DNA from: Lentilactobacillus laojiaonis
Lineage (GTDB): Bacteria; Bacillota; Bacilli; Lactobacillales; Lactobacillaceae
Length of the DNA: 64,000 nucleotides
Direction of reading: 5' to 3'
NCBI RefSeq assembly: GCF_020616595.1
Contig: NZ_CP085278.1
Span: forward strand, 930,001 to 994,000
In this document: positions 8,469 through 16,587 of the stretch, piece by piece
Numbering within the stretch: position 1 is the stretch's first letter
Layout: every line of letters starts with the position of its first letter
Notes under the pieces: generated by a model
Databases searched by the model: none
What the model saw: only the letters and a program-made list of their open reading frames with translations
What the model was told of the DNA's origin: nothing
Translations under genes and position numbers: made by a program

Positions 8469-9290
8469 TTATAGGTCTTCAAGTTCTCGATCCAGCTCAT
8501 CTTCTGCCGATAAATTACCGGAATCACTATTATCATTACCATTGCCATTTGAGCTACCATTAAATCTTGGTGACAATTGTAAGTAAATTAGGGCAAAACA
8601 TAGGCCTAAAATACCCATAGCAATTAAATTAAGTTCAGTGATTGCTGACATAGCAAAACCGATAAAGAACCATGGCCAAAGTTCGCTGTTAGCCATCATA
8701 TTGATAACCATGGCATAACCAACTGCCACAATGAATCCACCCGCAACGTTTAATCCATTAGTAATTACATCTGGGATGGCTTTTAAGGCACCCTGAACTG
8801 CTTGAGGACTAGCTAATAGCACTAATCCCATTGGGATCATAATACGAAGTCCTTGAAGCACTAAACCAGTTAAGTGAATTAAATCCAGTTTATGTAAATT
8901 ACCAGTATCGGCAGCTCCATCAGCAGCATGTACTAAACCAACAACAATAGTTCTAACAAAAATAGTTAAAACTTGACCAGCAATGGCAAGCGGAATCGCA
9001 ATAGCAATTCCTTCCTTAACTGATAAATGAGATGGTCCACATACTAACCAAGCTGATACAACTGATGCTAAGGCAGCATCAGGAGCAATAGCAGCACCAA
9101 TGTTCATCCAACCTAAAGCGATCATTTGTAATGATCCCCCTAGTAAAACCCCCGAAGCAATGTTTCCGGTTGCAATTCCGACCATGGTACATGCCAAAAT
9201 TGGTTGATGAAATTCCCATTCATCTAATATTCCTTCAATTCCGGCTAAAAATGAAATAATTAAAACCAGAATAATTGAAATTGCTGACAT
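8469..9290 (-). CDS. manY: PTS mannose/fructose/sorbose-family IIC component
   Basis: A 273-aa polytopic membrane protein with the mannose-class IIC features: the N-terminal GIEGILDEWEFHQPI segment and the loop GSLQMIALGWMNIGAAIAPD near residues 50-70. It forms the transmembrane pore with IID. The last 25 residues are hydrophilic and rich in Gly, Asn, Ser and acids (NGSSNGNGNDNSDSG), longer than in many homologues. The ATG follows GAGGGGG. The gap to IIB (89 bp) is the longest inside the operon and contains a hairpin. Confidence 0.9.
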   Translation of the reverse strand: MSAISIILVLIISFLAGIEGILDEWEFHQPILACTMVGIATGNIASGVLLGGSLQMIALGWMNIGAAIAPDAALASVVSAWLVCGPSHLSVKEGIAIAIPLAIAGQVLTIFVRTIVVGLVHAADGAADTGNLHKLDLIHLTGLVLQGLRIMIPMGLVLLASPQAVQGALKAIPDVITNGLNVAGGFIVAVGYAMVINMMANSELWPWFFIGFAMSAITELNLIAMGILGLCFALIYLQLSPRFNGSSNGNGNDNSDSGNLSAEDELDRELEDL

Positions 9291-9336
9291 AAAAATTCCC
9301 CCTCTTTAATTGGGTATAAAATAATTTCAGAACCAG

Positions 9337-9365
9337 CTTATTAGTAATATATACCTACTAATAAG
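9337..9365 (-). other. Intercistronic hairpin between IIB and IIC
   Basis: CTTATTAGTA and TACTAATAAG form a perfect 10-bp stem with a 9-nt loop, with no downstream U-run. This looks like an mRNA-stabilising or processing hairpin, which could set different amounts of soluble IIAB and membrane IICD proteins. Confidence 0.5.
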
Positions 9366-9379
9366 CGATAATATAATAA

Positions 9380-9883
9380 TTAGAAACCTTTTTTAGCAAG
9401 TAAATCAATTAAATCTTGTTTTTTATCATTTGGAACTTTTTGGGCAAATACTTCTAAACCAAAGTCATCATGTAATTTATGAATATCTTTAGCGATTGTA
9501 TCGTTAACTGCAATTGCATCAGTAATCATAGTCATACCATCAGAATAAGCTAAACTACCAATATCGATTCCAGTCTTTTTAAAGTCCACGCCACCTTCGG
9601 CAAGTTTTAACATATCTTCAACATTTTCAGTTAATAATAATGTATTAAATACATCAAAACGTGGATCAGAATAAATTTGAATCATTTTATCAATTGTAAT
9701 TACGTTAGCTTTTACCCCAGGAGGAGCTGCTTGAGTAATAAGGGTTTTTCTTAAATTGTCTTTAGCAACGCTATCTGAAATTGCTAAGATACGGTTAGGT
9801 TTAACTGCTTTAGTCCAAACAGTCGCTACTTGGCCATGAAGTAAACGGCTATCTACACGAGCTAAACGAATATCCATTGTCAT
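9380..9883 (-). CDS. manX: PTS mannose/fructose/sorbose-family IIB component
   Basis: A 167-aa cytoplasmic phosphocarrier. RLARVDSRLLHGQVATVW at residues 6-23 carries the phosphorylated His at residue 16. It receives phosphate from IIA and passes it to the incoming sugar on IICD. The start overlaps the IIA stop (ATGA), indicating translational coupling. IIA and IIB are separate polypeptides here, unlike the fused IIAB of some mannose PTSs. Confidence 0.9.
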   Translation of the reverse strand: MTMDIRLARVDSRLLHGQVATVWTKAVKPNRILAISDSVAKDNLRKTLITQAAPPGVKANVITIDKMIQIYSDPRFDVFNTLLLTENVEDMLKLAEGGVDFKKTGIDIGSLAYSDGMTMITDAIAVNDTIAKDIHKLHDDFGLEVFAQKVPNDKKQDLIDLLAKKGF

Positions 9884-10299
9884 AGTAAATCATCTCCATC
9901 ATCTTGTTTTAATTCTAGGTGTTTAACACCATCCTTGGCAGTTTCTTCCAAGTGTGGAACAATTTGTTCTAAGTTCATGGTTAATCTAGAAGCGTAGGCT
10001 TCAATTAACATTGGTAAATTTAACCCAGTAACTAATGCCATTGTGTCTAAATGTTCAGCAACAATTCGACTGGCAGCGTTAAATGGTGAACCACCCCAAA
10101 GATCAACTAGGAATAATACTTCATTACCATCATCAAGATTACTTAAAACTTGATTGTATTTTTCCATTAAATCATCGGGTCCTTCATTAGGCATAAAGGT
10201 AACTGAACCTACTTGTTCTTGTTTTCCAAAAATCATTTCAGCAGATTGCATGATTCCTTCGGCAAATTTTCCGTGACTAGCTACAATAATTGATAACAT
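9880..10299 (-). CDS. manX: PTS mannose/fructose/sorbose-family IIA component
   Basis: A 139-aa soluble phosphocarrier beginning MLSIIVASHGKFAEG, with the phosphorylated His at residue 9, followed by VLFLVDLWGGSPFNAA, the family's second conserved segment. It takes phosphate from HPr. It is the first gene of the leftward PTS operon; a strong ribosome site (AAAGGGGGTG) precedes the ATG, and a promoter with an overlapping cre-like site lies 80-110 bp upstream. Confidence 0.9.
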   Translation of the reverse strand: MLSIIVASHGKFAEGIMQSAEMIFGKQEQVGSVTFMPNEGPDDLMEKYNQVLSNLDDGNEVLFLVDLWGGSPFNAASRIVAEHLDTMALVTGLNLPMLIEAYASRLTMNLEQIVPHLEETAKDGVKHLELKQDDGDDLL

Positions 10300-10380
10300 T
10301 TTTTCACCCCCTTTAAATGTGTCATAAATATTTGAAATAAATTCCCCTTAAAATAAAATTTATTCATAAATTATTTATTA

Positions 10381-10411
10381 ATTATAATATACCATAAAAA
10401 AACGCTTACAT
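10381..10411 (-). promoter_or_regulatory. Mannose PTS promoter with cre-like CcpA site
   Basis: On the minus strand ATGTAAGCGTTTTTT (10397-10411) matches the cre consensus WTGNAANCGNWNNCW at all but one fixed position. A TATAAT box follows at 10381-10386, so CcpA would cover the -35 region. No sigma-54 -24/-12 element (TGGCAC/TTGC) was seen, although many mannose PTS operons use one. Catabolite control is inferred. Confidence 0.55.
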
Positions 10412-10501
10412 AGCATTTATTTACTAGGTTTTGAATTTTTTCACTTATTTTTAATAATTAACTCATTTTATTAATCCGCTAGTAATAACTATCAAAGCGT
10501 T

Positions 10502-11116
10502 TTACAAATCAAGCATTTCTTTGGGATCATTAAATAAATAATCTGCCTCTTTAAATTTATCAGTAAATTTAGTTTGCCAACCGGCCAAGCCAAAGGCTAC
10601 ATTAGCATTATGTGCCGCTTGTAGATCATAGATCGTATCCCCTACGTAAATGGTATTTTCAGGATTAAGATTTAAATCTTGGATAACTTTTAAAATCATA
10701 TCAGGATATGGTTTACCTCGTTTTATTTGGTCAGCCAATACTATATCGGACAAAAATTTATCAATATCAAACCGTTTAACATCCCGTATATATTCTTCTC
10801 TAACCTTTGAGGATGCAATCGCCAATTCTTTCTTCTCACTTAAAATACTTAAAGTTTCTAATATGCCATCAAATAAGTTAACATCTTTAGCGTAATCAGG
10901 AATTAAGGCCATCCATTTTTCTAAAATGATATCAATATCGCTTTCTGCCACATTTAACATTTTTAAAGCATCTAACGAAGTAATCCCAAAAGTATTTGCA
11001 CATTGTTCATAACTAACTGGATACCCGTTTTCATTTAGTACCTTTTTTAAAGGTAACATATACATTTTTTCAGTATTTAAAAGAGTTCCATCGATATCAA
11101 AAATGAAATTGTCCAT
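10502..11116 (-). CDS. HAD-superfamily phosphatase (phosphoglycolate phosphatase-like)
   Basis: A 204-aa hydrolase with motif I FDIDGTLLN (nucleophile Asp7, acid Asp9), a Ser/Lys-bearing middle (IASSKVREE and RGKPYPDM), and motif IV YVGDTIYDLQAA. An alpha-helical cap sits between motifs I and II, as in beta-phosphoglucomutase/Gph-type enzymes. The substrate is unknown. The frame can be extended to a GTG at 11134, but the Shine-Dalgarno GGGAGG would then be inside the gene, so the ATG at 11116 is preferred. It is a single-gene unit on the minus strand. Confidence 0.8.
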   Translation of the reverse strand: MDNFIFDIDGTLLNTEKMYMLPLKKVLNENGYPVSYEQCANTFGITSLDALKMLNVAESDIDIILEKWMALIPDYAKDVNLFDGILETLSILSEKKELAIASSKVREEYIRDVKRFDIDKFLSDIVLADQIKRGKPYPDMILKVIQDLNLNPENTIYVGDTIYDLQAAHNANVAFGLAGWQTKFTDKFKEADYLFNDPKEMLDL

Positions 11117-11227
11117 TTTTATTCCTCCCTTCACGATCTAATCATTTATTTAATTAATATAGTATACTAATTTGCCAATATAATAAAACATTATCTATCA
11201 CTATATTATTTACTAGTTATAATTTAA

Positions 11228-11256
11228 AAAACCAGCCATAATATTGGCTGGCTTTT
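11228..11256 (-). terminator. Terminator of the ABC exporter gene
   Basis: CCAGCCA and TGGCTGG form a GC-rich 7-bp stem with a short loop just after the ABC transporter stop, followed on the minus strand by six T residues. Confidence 0.8.
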
Positions 11257-11261
11257 ATTTA

Positions 11262-13037
11262 TTACTCAAATTGTGAATTGTACAATCTAGCATAAGCCCC
11301 ATTTTTTTGCATCAGTGTTTGATGATTACCAATTTCAATAACATGACCACTATCCATAACTACGATTTGATCAGCATTATGAATGGTCGACAAACGATGC
11401 GCAATAACTAATGAAGTCCTACTTTGCATTAGATTTTCTAAGGCTTTTTGAATGGTCTTTTCAGATTCATTATCTAGACTTGCCGTAGCCTCATCTAAAA
11501 TAACGATTTGGGCATCTTTAATTAAAGCTCGTGCAATCGAAATTCTTTGTTTCTGTCCGCCCGATAACTTAACTCCGCGCTCCCCAACCTGAGTTTCCAT
11601 CTTTTCCGGTAAGCTATCAATATAATCAGCTATATCAGCTAATTTAGCAGCTTGCCAAATTTCTTGATCACTTGCATCACGTTTTCCATACCTAATATTT
11701 TCTTTAATTGAACCATCAATCATATAACTATCTTGGGATACAATTGAAATATTTTCTCTTAAAGACTTAATATCGATATCTTTAATATTTAAATTATCAA
11801 AACTAATTTCACCACTATCCACATCATATAAACGATCAATTAATTTCGTTAGAGTACTTTTACCTGAGCCCGAATGGCCGACTAATGCAGTTGTTTTACC
11901 ATATGGAATTTTAAAAGTAACATCTTCAACAGCTACTAAAGCTGCATTTTCATCTAATAAATGATCGATGGGATAAGTAAATGATACATCTTTTAAATTA
12001 ATTCCCTCTTTAATAACTGGAAATTGAGATACATTATTAGAATTATTAATGGTGGGAATAATAGCCAAGATATCCATAATTCGGCCATACGACACTAAGG
12101 ATTGCTGGAGTTGATTTAAGATTCGTGTAAAGGCTCGAATTGGACTTTGAAGCATGGCCACATAGCTTAAATATGCGACTAATTGACCAATCGTTAACTC
12201 TTGTCGAATTACAAAATAAGCTCCTAAAGCTAATATAATCGCTACACCCAAATAATTAACAAAATCAATTAGTGGTGAAAAAATTGCCTGATTTTGAGTA
12301 GCGTTAATCATATCATTTTTATTTTGACTAGCTATGTCATTAAAATTATCTTCTTCTAAATCTTCGTTAGTGTAACTTTTAATTAGATTTATTTGGGTTA
12401 AGGTATTTTGCATTTGATTTGACATTTGAGCTTGAGATAAACGGGCGGCCTTAAAAGCTGCTCGAATCCGATTTCTAAAAACTCGATAAATCATAAACAT
12501 AAGTGGAAAAGTTACCGTTACCGCAATAGCCATTGGCCAGTTAATAATAAATATATATACCCAAACAAAGATAAATGTAAAAATACTGCCAATCATCGAT
12601 AACATGTTTGCAGAAATTAAACTTTGTAAATTACTAATATCGTTAGTTAACCTAACCATTAAGTCTCCCGTCTTACTGGATTGAAAAAAGCTTGTATCTA
12701 ATTTTAATATATAACTATATAGTTGGTTTCTTAATCCTGTTATTGCGTTTTGACTCATTACTCCCATGTAGTATGTAGATACATAGTTTAAAATCCCCAA
12801 AACTATCGCCGTTAGTAACAAAATTACGATGACCTTAAATAATAAATTGACATCTTGTTTGGGAATTACTTTATCAATAATATATTGTTCAAACTGGGGA
12901 ATTACAAATTCTAATAACGAAATTATAATTAACGCTAAAACATTTAAAATTAATAATCCCCGTCTACGCAATACCTGATTGAAAACAAATTCAAACATTT
13001 TTTTCAGGGTGACTTCCTCTTTTTTAGCATTTTCCAA
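11262..13037 (-). CDS. ABC exporter, fused permease and ATPase (multidrug/lipid type)
   Basis: A half-transporter of about 591 aa: roughly six membrane helices (residues about 25-310), then an ATPase domain with Walker A GHSGSGKST, signature LSGGQKQRISIARAL and Walker B IVILDEATAS, followed by the switch His in IAHRLST. It would act as a homodimer exporting drugs, lipids or peptides; the substrate is unknown. The frame runs up to an ATG at 13061, but AAAGGAG at about 13044-13050 makes the TTG at 13037 the likely start. No second half-transporter is adjacent, which favours a homodimer. Confidence 0.85.
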   Translation of the reverse strand: MENAKKEEVTLKKMFEFVFNQVLRRRGLLILNVLALIIISLLEFVIPQFEQYIIDKVIPKQDVNLLFKVIVILLLTAIVLGILNYVSTYYMGVMSQNAITGLRNQLYSYILKLDTSFFQSSKTGDLMVRLTNDISNLQSLISANMLSMIGSIFTFIFVWVYIFIINWPMAIAVTVTFPLMFMIYRVFRNRIRAAFKAARLSQAQMSNQMQNTLTQINLIKSYTNEDLEEDNFNDIASQNKNDMINATQNQAIFSPLIDFVNYLGVAIILALGAYFVIRQELTIGQLVAYLSYVAMLQSPIRAFTRILNQLQQSLVSYGRIMDILAIIPTINNSNNVSQFPVIKEGINLKDVSFTYPIDHLLDENAALVAVEDVTFKIPYGKTTALVGHSGSGKSTLTKLIDRLYDVDSGEISFDNLNIKDIDIKSLRENISIVSQDSYMIDGSIKENIRYGKRDASDQEIWQAAKLADIADYIDSLPEKMETQVGERGVKLSGGQKQRISIARALIKDAQIVILDEATASLDNESEKTIQKALENLMQSRTSLVIAHRLSTIHNADQIVVMDSGHVIEIGNHQTLMQKNGAYARLYNSQFE

Positions 13038-13103
13038 TTTACTCACTCCTTTACTAGTCATAGTTAACTATTATTAAAAACAAATTTAACTATCTAGGCA
13101 AAT

Positions 13104-13137
13104 AAAAAGCCTACAAACTTAAGTTTGTAGGCTTTTT
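13104..13137. terminator. Terminator after the iron alcohol dehydrogenase
   Basis: A perfect 34-bp palindrome (17-bp arms, AAAAAGCCTACAAACTT and its complement) with T-run flanks, just after the adh stop on the minus strand. Confidence 0.9.
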
Positions 13138-13142
13138 ATAAT

Positions 13143-14333
13143 TTAAAATCCCATTGTTAGCATCGAAGCTTTAAAAATATTTTTTACATCATCAACACTA
13201 AGTTTGACATAAGCCTTAGTATCTAATGAACCATATTTAACAGCCTCCATAGCCATTTCATCAAATTTTGAAGTATCCTCAATACCCACCTCTGGTAATG
13301 TCATTGGAGCATTTAAGGAACTAATCCATTCGTAGGTTTTTTGAATAGCTAATTCAGCGGTATTTTGATCATCTTGTCCTTGGATGTCCCAAACATTACG
13401 ACCAAATCGAGCAAATAATGCCACAGTATCCTTATTTAAAATTAATTTCATCCAGCGAGGAGTTAAAATTCCTAAACCAATTCCATGCGTAATATCATAA
13501 TATGCCGAAAGTTCATGTTCCATCGGGTGAGCCGACCAGGTATTTTGCGTTCCAGTTCTAACAATTCCATTTAAAGCCATTGTTGAAGCCCACATTAAAT
13601 TGGCACGCGCTTCATAGTTATCAGGTTCATCAATGGCAACTGGTGCCCATTTAATAACCGCACGCATGAGTCCTTCAATCATCCCTTTAGAAATATCATT
13701 ATCCTTAGCACTATCAAAATATTGTTCCGTTAAATGACTAAAAATATCAATTGAGCCAGCGGCTGTTTGATAAGCAGAAACTGTATAAGTTAATGTAGGA
13801 TCTAAAAATGAAATAGCTGGAGAATTGGGACCCTTAGTACCTAATTTTTGATTAACTTCTGGATTAGAAATAACTGAGTTAACATTCATTTCTGTTCCAG
13901 TTGCTGCTAAAGTTAAAATATCAATTACTGGTAATTGATCAATTCCCATACGGTTAGTAGGATTATCACGATCTACAAAGTCCCATGGATCGCCGTCATA
14001 GAACTTAGAAGAAGCAATGACTTTACTTGCATCAATAACTGAACCACCACCAACTGCTAAAATTACATCAATATCATTAGACTTGGTTAATTTTTGTCCC
14101 TCTCGAATTGAAGCAATTTTAGGATTAGGTTCAATCCCTGGTAATTCAGTAATATTTAATCCCTTAAGTAAGTTCATAATGCGATCATACAAACCTGACT
14201 TCTTAATTGATTGGCCCCCATAAACTAATAAAACATTTTTTCCAAATTGTTCAACACTTTCACGCAATTCGTTATCAATATGATCAGTACCGAAACGGAT
14301 GTCGGTCGAGTTTTTAAAATTAAAATTTTGCAT
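13143..14333 (-). CDS. Iron-containing alcohol dehydrogenase
   Basis: A 396-aa type III alcohol dehydrogenase, closest in style to the butanol dehydrogenase/YugJ-YqhD branch. The nucleotide-binding GGGSVIDASKVIA is near residues 95-107, and metal ligands are visible in the Asp-His segment DIFSHLTEQYF (near 207-217) and in HPMEHELSAYYDITHGIGL (near 265-285). It would reduce aldehydes with NAD(P)H, regenerating oxidised cofactor. The gene is divergent from the POT transporter leader and shares with it a region holding a perfect 18-bp inverted repeat. Confidence 0.9.
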   Translation of the reverse strand: MQNFNFKNSTDIRFGTDHIDNELRESVEQFGKNVLLVYGGQSIKKSGLYDRIMNLLKGLNITELPGIEPNPKIASIREGQKLTKSNDIDVILAVGGGSVIDASKVIASSKFYDGDPWDFVDRDNPTNRMGIDQLPVIDILTLAATGTEMNVNSVISNPEVNQKLGTKGPNSPAISFLDPTLTYTVSAYQTAAGSIDIFSHLTEQYFDSAKDNDISKGMIEGLMRAVIKWAPVAIDEPDNYEARANLMWASTMALNGIVRTGTQNTWSAHPMEHELSAYYDITHGIGLGILTPRWMKLILNKDTVALFARFGRNVWDIQGQDDQNTAELAIQKTYEWISSLNAPMTLPEVGIEDTSKFDEMAMEAVKYGSLDTKAYVKLSVDDVKNIFKASMLTMGF

Positions 14334-14385
14334 TTTAAATTACCCTCTAACTTTTTTATTAAATTTAGAATACCATAAAATTCCA

Positions 14386-14429
14386 CATACTCATTTTAAA
14401 ATTTACAGTGCAATTTTAAAATGAGTATG
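14386..14429. repeat. Perfect 18-bp inverted repeat between divergent adh and POT genes
   Basis: CATACTCATTTTAAAATT (14386-14403) and its exact complement (14412-14429) flank TACAGTGC. The candidate promoter boxes of both divergent genes overlap the repeat: TTTACA then TATGTT rightward, TTGCAC then TATGTG leftward, each with an 18-bp spacer. No T-run follows, and both genes point away from it, so an operator is more likely than a terminator. The binding protein is unknown. Confidence 0.7.
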
Positions 14430-14466
14430 TTATAGTTAATCATATTCTAATACAGGAGTGAGTTTA

Positions 14467-14520
14467 ATGCTATACACATCTAAATTACAATTAAATATTA
14501 CTGCCTGGCTTAGCTATTAG
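14467..14520 (+). CDS. 17-residue leader peptide of the POT gene leader
   Basis: ATG at 14467 to TAG at 14518-14520, encoding MLYTSKLQLNITAWLSY. AGGAG at 14454-14458 lies 8 nt before the ATG, as good a ribosome site as that of any gene nearby. The last two sense codons and the stop codon fall inside segment A, so a ribosome finishing the peptide would cover A and leave segment C free to pair with B. There is no run of a single amino-acid codon, so classical amino-acid attenuation is not obvious; nascent-peptide stalling is an alternative. Confidence 0.5.
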   Translation: MLYTSKLQLNITAWLSY

Positions 14521-14673
14521 AGCATGTCCGTAACCTAAACTGTTAGATACGGGCATTAAACGACAATGTTCGTATCTAATAGCTGGCAATTTTATGATGC
14601 AACCTATTAGATATGTTAATCAAATCTAATAGGGGCACTCAGCTGAATTAAATTAAAAACCTTTAATACCCTT

Positions 14674-14725
14674 CCATTAGATTTGACCATTGTCGATTAA
14701 ATTCTAATGGATTTTTTATTTTATT
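14674..14725 (+). terminator. Intrinsic terminator (attenuator) ahead of the POT gene
   Basis: CCATTAGA (14674-14681) pairs with TCTAATGG (14703-14710), extended inward by TTT/AAA with one bulge, and is followed by ATTTTTTATTTTATT. It would end transcription before the POT gene unless segment F is captured by segment E. Confidence 0.7.
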
Positions 14726-14737
14726 GGAGGTTTTTTA

Positions 14738-16216
14738 ATGGATCAGCAAGATATTAATAAAGATAATAAGTATCCACGGAAATTTTTTGGTCATCCGGGA
14801 ACTCTAAGAACACTTTTTATGACCGAATTTTGGGAAAGATTCAGTTACTATGGTATGCGAGCTATTTTACTTTACTACATGTACACTGCCATTAGCCAAG
14901 GAGGCTTAGGTTTAGATGTAAAATTAGCTACCTCGATTATGGCCATTTATGGATCATTAGTATATATGACTAGTGCCATTGGTGGATATGTTAGTGATCG
15001 TTTAATTGGTAGTGCTAAATCCGTACTTTACGGCGGTATCCTTATTATGATGGGTCATATATTTTTATCAATGCCAATGCGATTAAATGGGTTAATCTTA
15101 TCAATTATTTTCATTACCATTGGTACCGGATTACTTAAGCCAAACGTTTCTGAAACTGTCGGTTCGCTATACGTTAACGATCCTCATAAACGAGACTCCG
15201 CATTTAGTATCTTTGTGATGGGAATTAACTTAGGTTCATTAATTGCTCCATTAGTAGTATCCTTTGTCGGTCAAACCTATAATTACCACATGGGATTTTT
15301 ATTAGCTGCGATTGGAATGGGTTTTGGACTTATTGGTTACATTTTACAAATTAAAAATTTACCAGTCCTTAGTAAGACCGTTACTAATCCACTAACTAAG
15401 GCCGAAAAAAATTCTCTCATTAAAAAATTAACTTTAGCAATAGTATTTATTTTGATTGTGCTATTAGCCCTTAAATTAACTAATTTACTTACTGCTAATG
15501 TAGTTATCTTAATTTTTACCATTATTGGGATATTTTTGCCGGTATACTATCTAATCAATATGTTTAATAGTAAGAAAGTTACTAAGACCGAAAAACTACA
15601 CTTAAAAGCCTATTTACCACTGTTTATTTGTGAAATTTTATTTTGTATTATTGTGGAACAAGGCGGGGTTGTCCTAGCATTATTTGCCGAAGACCAAACT
15701 CAATTAAATATTGGTAGCCTTCATTTACAAGCTGGACAATTTCAATCATTAAATCCCCTATTTATTATTATCTATTCTCCAATTTTTGCCATTTTATGGA
15801 CTAAATTAGGAAAACACCAACCTAGTGCTCCAACTAAATTTGCACTTAGCTTAATTTTTAGTGGGCTATCATTTGCTGTCATGGCCATTCCCGTCGCACT
15901 TTTTGGTGCCAGTGCCAAGGTTAGTCCTTTATGGTTAGTACTAAGTTGGGCCATCCTCGAAATTGGTGAATTACTAATTTCTCCAATTGGTCTTTCGATT
16001 ACTTCTCAACTATCTCCTAAAGCCTTTAAATCTCAAATGATGAGTATGTGGTTTTTAGGTAATGCTTGTGCACAAGCATTTAACTCACAAATCGTAAGAT
16101 TATATACCCCTAATAATGAAGTTATGTACTTTAGTATCATTGGGCTTGTTTCTATCATAGCAGCGTTTGTATTACTAGCTTTAACTCCTAAGATTAAGGA
16201 ATTGATTAAGGCTTAA
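14738..16216 (+). CDS. dtpT: POT family di-/tripeptide transporter (DtpT-like)
   Basis: A 492-aa proton-coupled oligopeptide transporter with about 14 hydrophobic segments. The POT signature region [20 protein letters not shown] (proton-coupling ExxERF) is at residues 30-49, followed by GGYVSDRL and the second signature GTGLLKPNVSETVG near residues 129-142. It imports di- and tripeptides for amino-acid supply. TTGGAGG lies 8 nt before the ATG. It is preceded by a long structured leader, unlike its paralogue at 28070-29560, so the two are probably regulated differently. Confidence 0.92.
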   Translation: MDQQDINKDNKYPRKFFGHPGTLRTLFMTEFWERFSYYGMRAILLYYMYTAISQGGLGLDVKLATSIMAIYGSLVYMTSAIGGYVSDRLIGSAKSVLYGGILIMMGHIFLSMPMRLNGLILSIIFITIGTGLLKPNVSETVGSLYVNDPHKRDSAFSIFVMGINLGSLIAPLVVSFVGQTYNYHMGFLLAAIGMGFGLIGYILQIKNLPVLSKTVTNPLTKAEKNSLIKKLTLAIVFILIVLLALKLTNLLTANVVILIFTIIGIFLPVYYLINMFNSKKVTKTEKLHLKAYLPLFICEILFCIIVEQGGVVLALFAEDQTQLNIGSLHLQAGQFQSLNPLFIIIYSPIFAILWTKLGKHQPSAPTKFALSLIFSGLSFAVMAIPVALFGASAKVSPLWLVLSWAILEIGELLISPIGLSITSQLSPKAFKSQMMSMWFLGNACAQAFNSQIVRLYTPNNEVMYFSIIGLVSIIAAFVLLALTPKIKELIKA

Positions 16217-16295
16217 TCTTTTAATTAATTCCTTATAAGTGTTAATCTTGATTATGGTAAATTATTTTCAATATAGACATCAGGAGGTAATTGCT

Positions 16296-16487
16296 ATGAA
16301 AACTTTAGACTACATTGCTTTAGTCTTACTAATCATTGGTGGTATTAACTGGTTATTAGTAGGAGTCTTTCAATGGGACCTAGTAGCTGCATTATTTGGT
16401 GGTGCAGCTGGTATCATTTCTAGAATCATTTATATTTTAGTAGGTATCAGTGCTCTATATTGTATTAAATTATTATTTACCAATTAA
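16296..16487 (+). CDS. DUF378 small membrane protein
   Basis: A 63-aa protein with two hydrophobic segments (LDYIALVLLIIGGINWLLVG and IISRIIYILVGISALYCI), matching the DUF378 family of small membrane proteins of unknown function; the GGINWLLVG segment is the family hallmark. The frame continues upstream to 16239, but AGGAGG lies 9 nt before the ATG at 16296, which sets the start. It is followed by its own terminator. Confidence 0.85.
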   Translation: MKTLDYIALVLLIIGGINWLLVGVFQWDLVAALFGGAAGIISRIIYILVGISALYCIKLLFTN

Positions 16488-16519
16488 AAAAAGCTTCCCG
16501 AAAATGGGAAGCTTTTTTT
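16486..16519 (+). terminator. Terminator after the DUF378 gene
   Basis: AAAAAAAGCTTCCC and GGGAAGCTTTTTTT form a 14-bp stem with a 6-nt loop, overlapping the DUF378 stop codon. Confidence 0.9.
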
Positions 16520-16587
16520 AGCAATTTTATATATATGGATGATATATTAGTACTATCCAACTAGTGATTATTAAGGAGGCTTTTGCT

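Larger units (their letters stand above)
14454..14737 (+). promoter_or_regulatory. Leader of the POT transporter gene with competing hairpins and terminator
   Basis: After a leader peptide gene come seven segments with the core ATTAGA or TCTAAT: A 14512-14521, B 14543-14551, C 14571-14584, D 14603-14612, E 14624-14633, F 14674-14681 and G 14703-14710. Perfect pairings are A:C (10 bp), B:C (9 bp), D:E (10 bp) and F:G (8 bp), the last followed by a T-rich tract and thus an intrinsic terminator 20 bp before the POT ribosome site. A:C and B:C exclude each other; C:D (9 bp) and E:F (10 bp with one bulge) would dissolve the terminator. No T-box sequence, S-box or other leader I know is visible. Attenuation is inferred from the pairing. 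Confidence 0.65.

Noticed and set aside
10491-10505. Second cre-like site upstream of the mannose PTS
   Set aside because: ATCAAAGCGTTTTAC differs from the cre consensus at two fixed positions and overlaps the 3' end of the HAD gene.
14594-14629. Second tiny ORF (11 codons, MMQPIRYVNQI) in the POT leader
   Set aside because: No Shine-Dalgarno box in front of it; it lies in the D:E hairpin and is probably chance.
14454-14737. T-box riboswitch interpretation of the POT leader
   Set aside because: No T-box sequence (GGTGGTACCGCG-like), no AG-bulge/stem I pattern and no specifier loop could be found.
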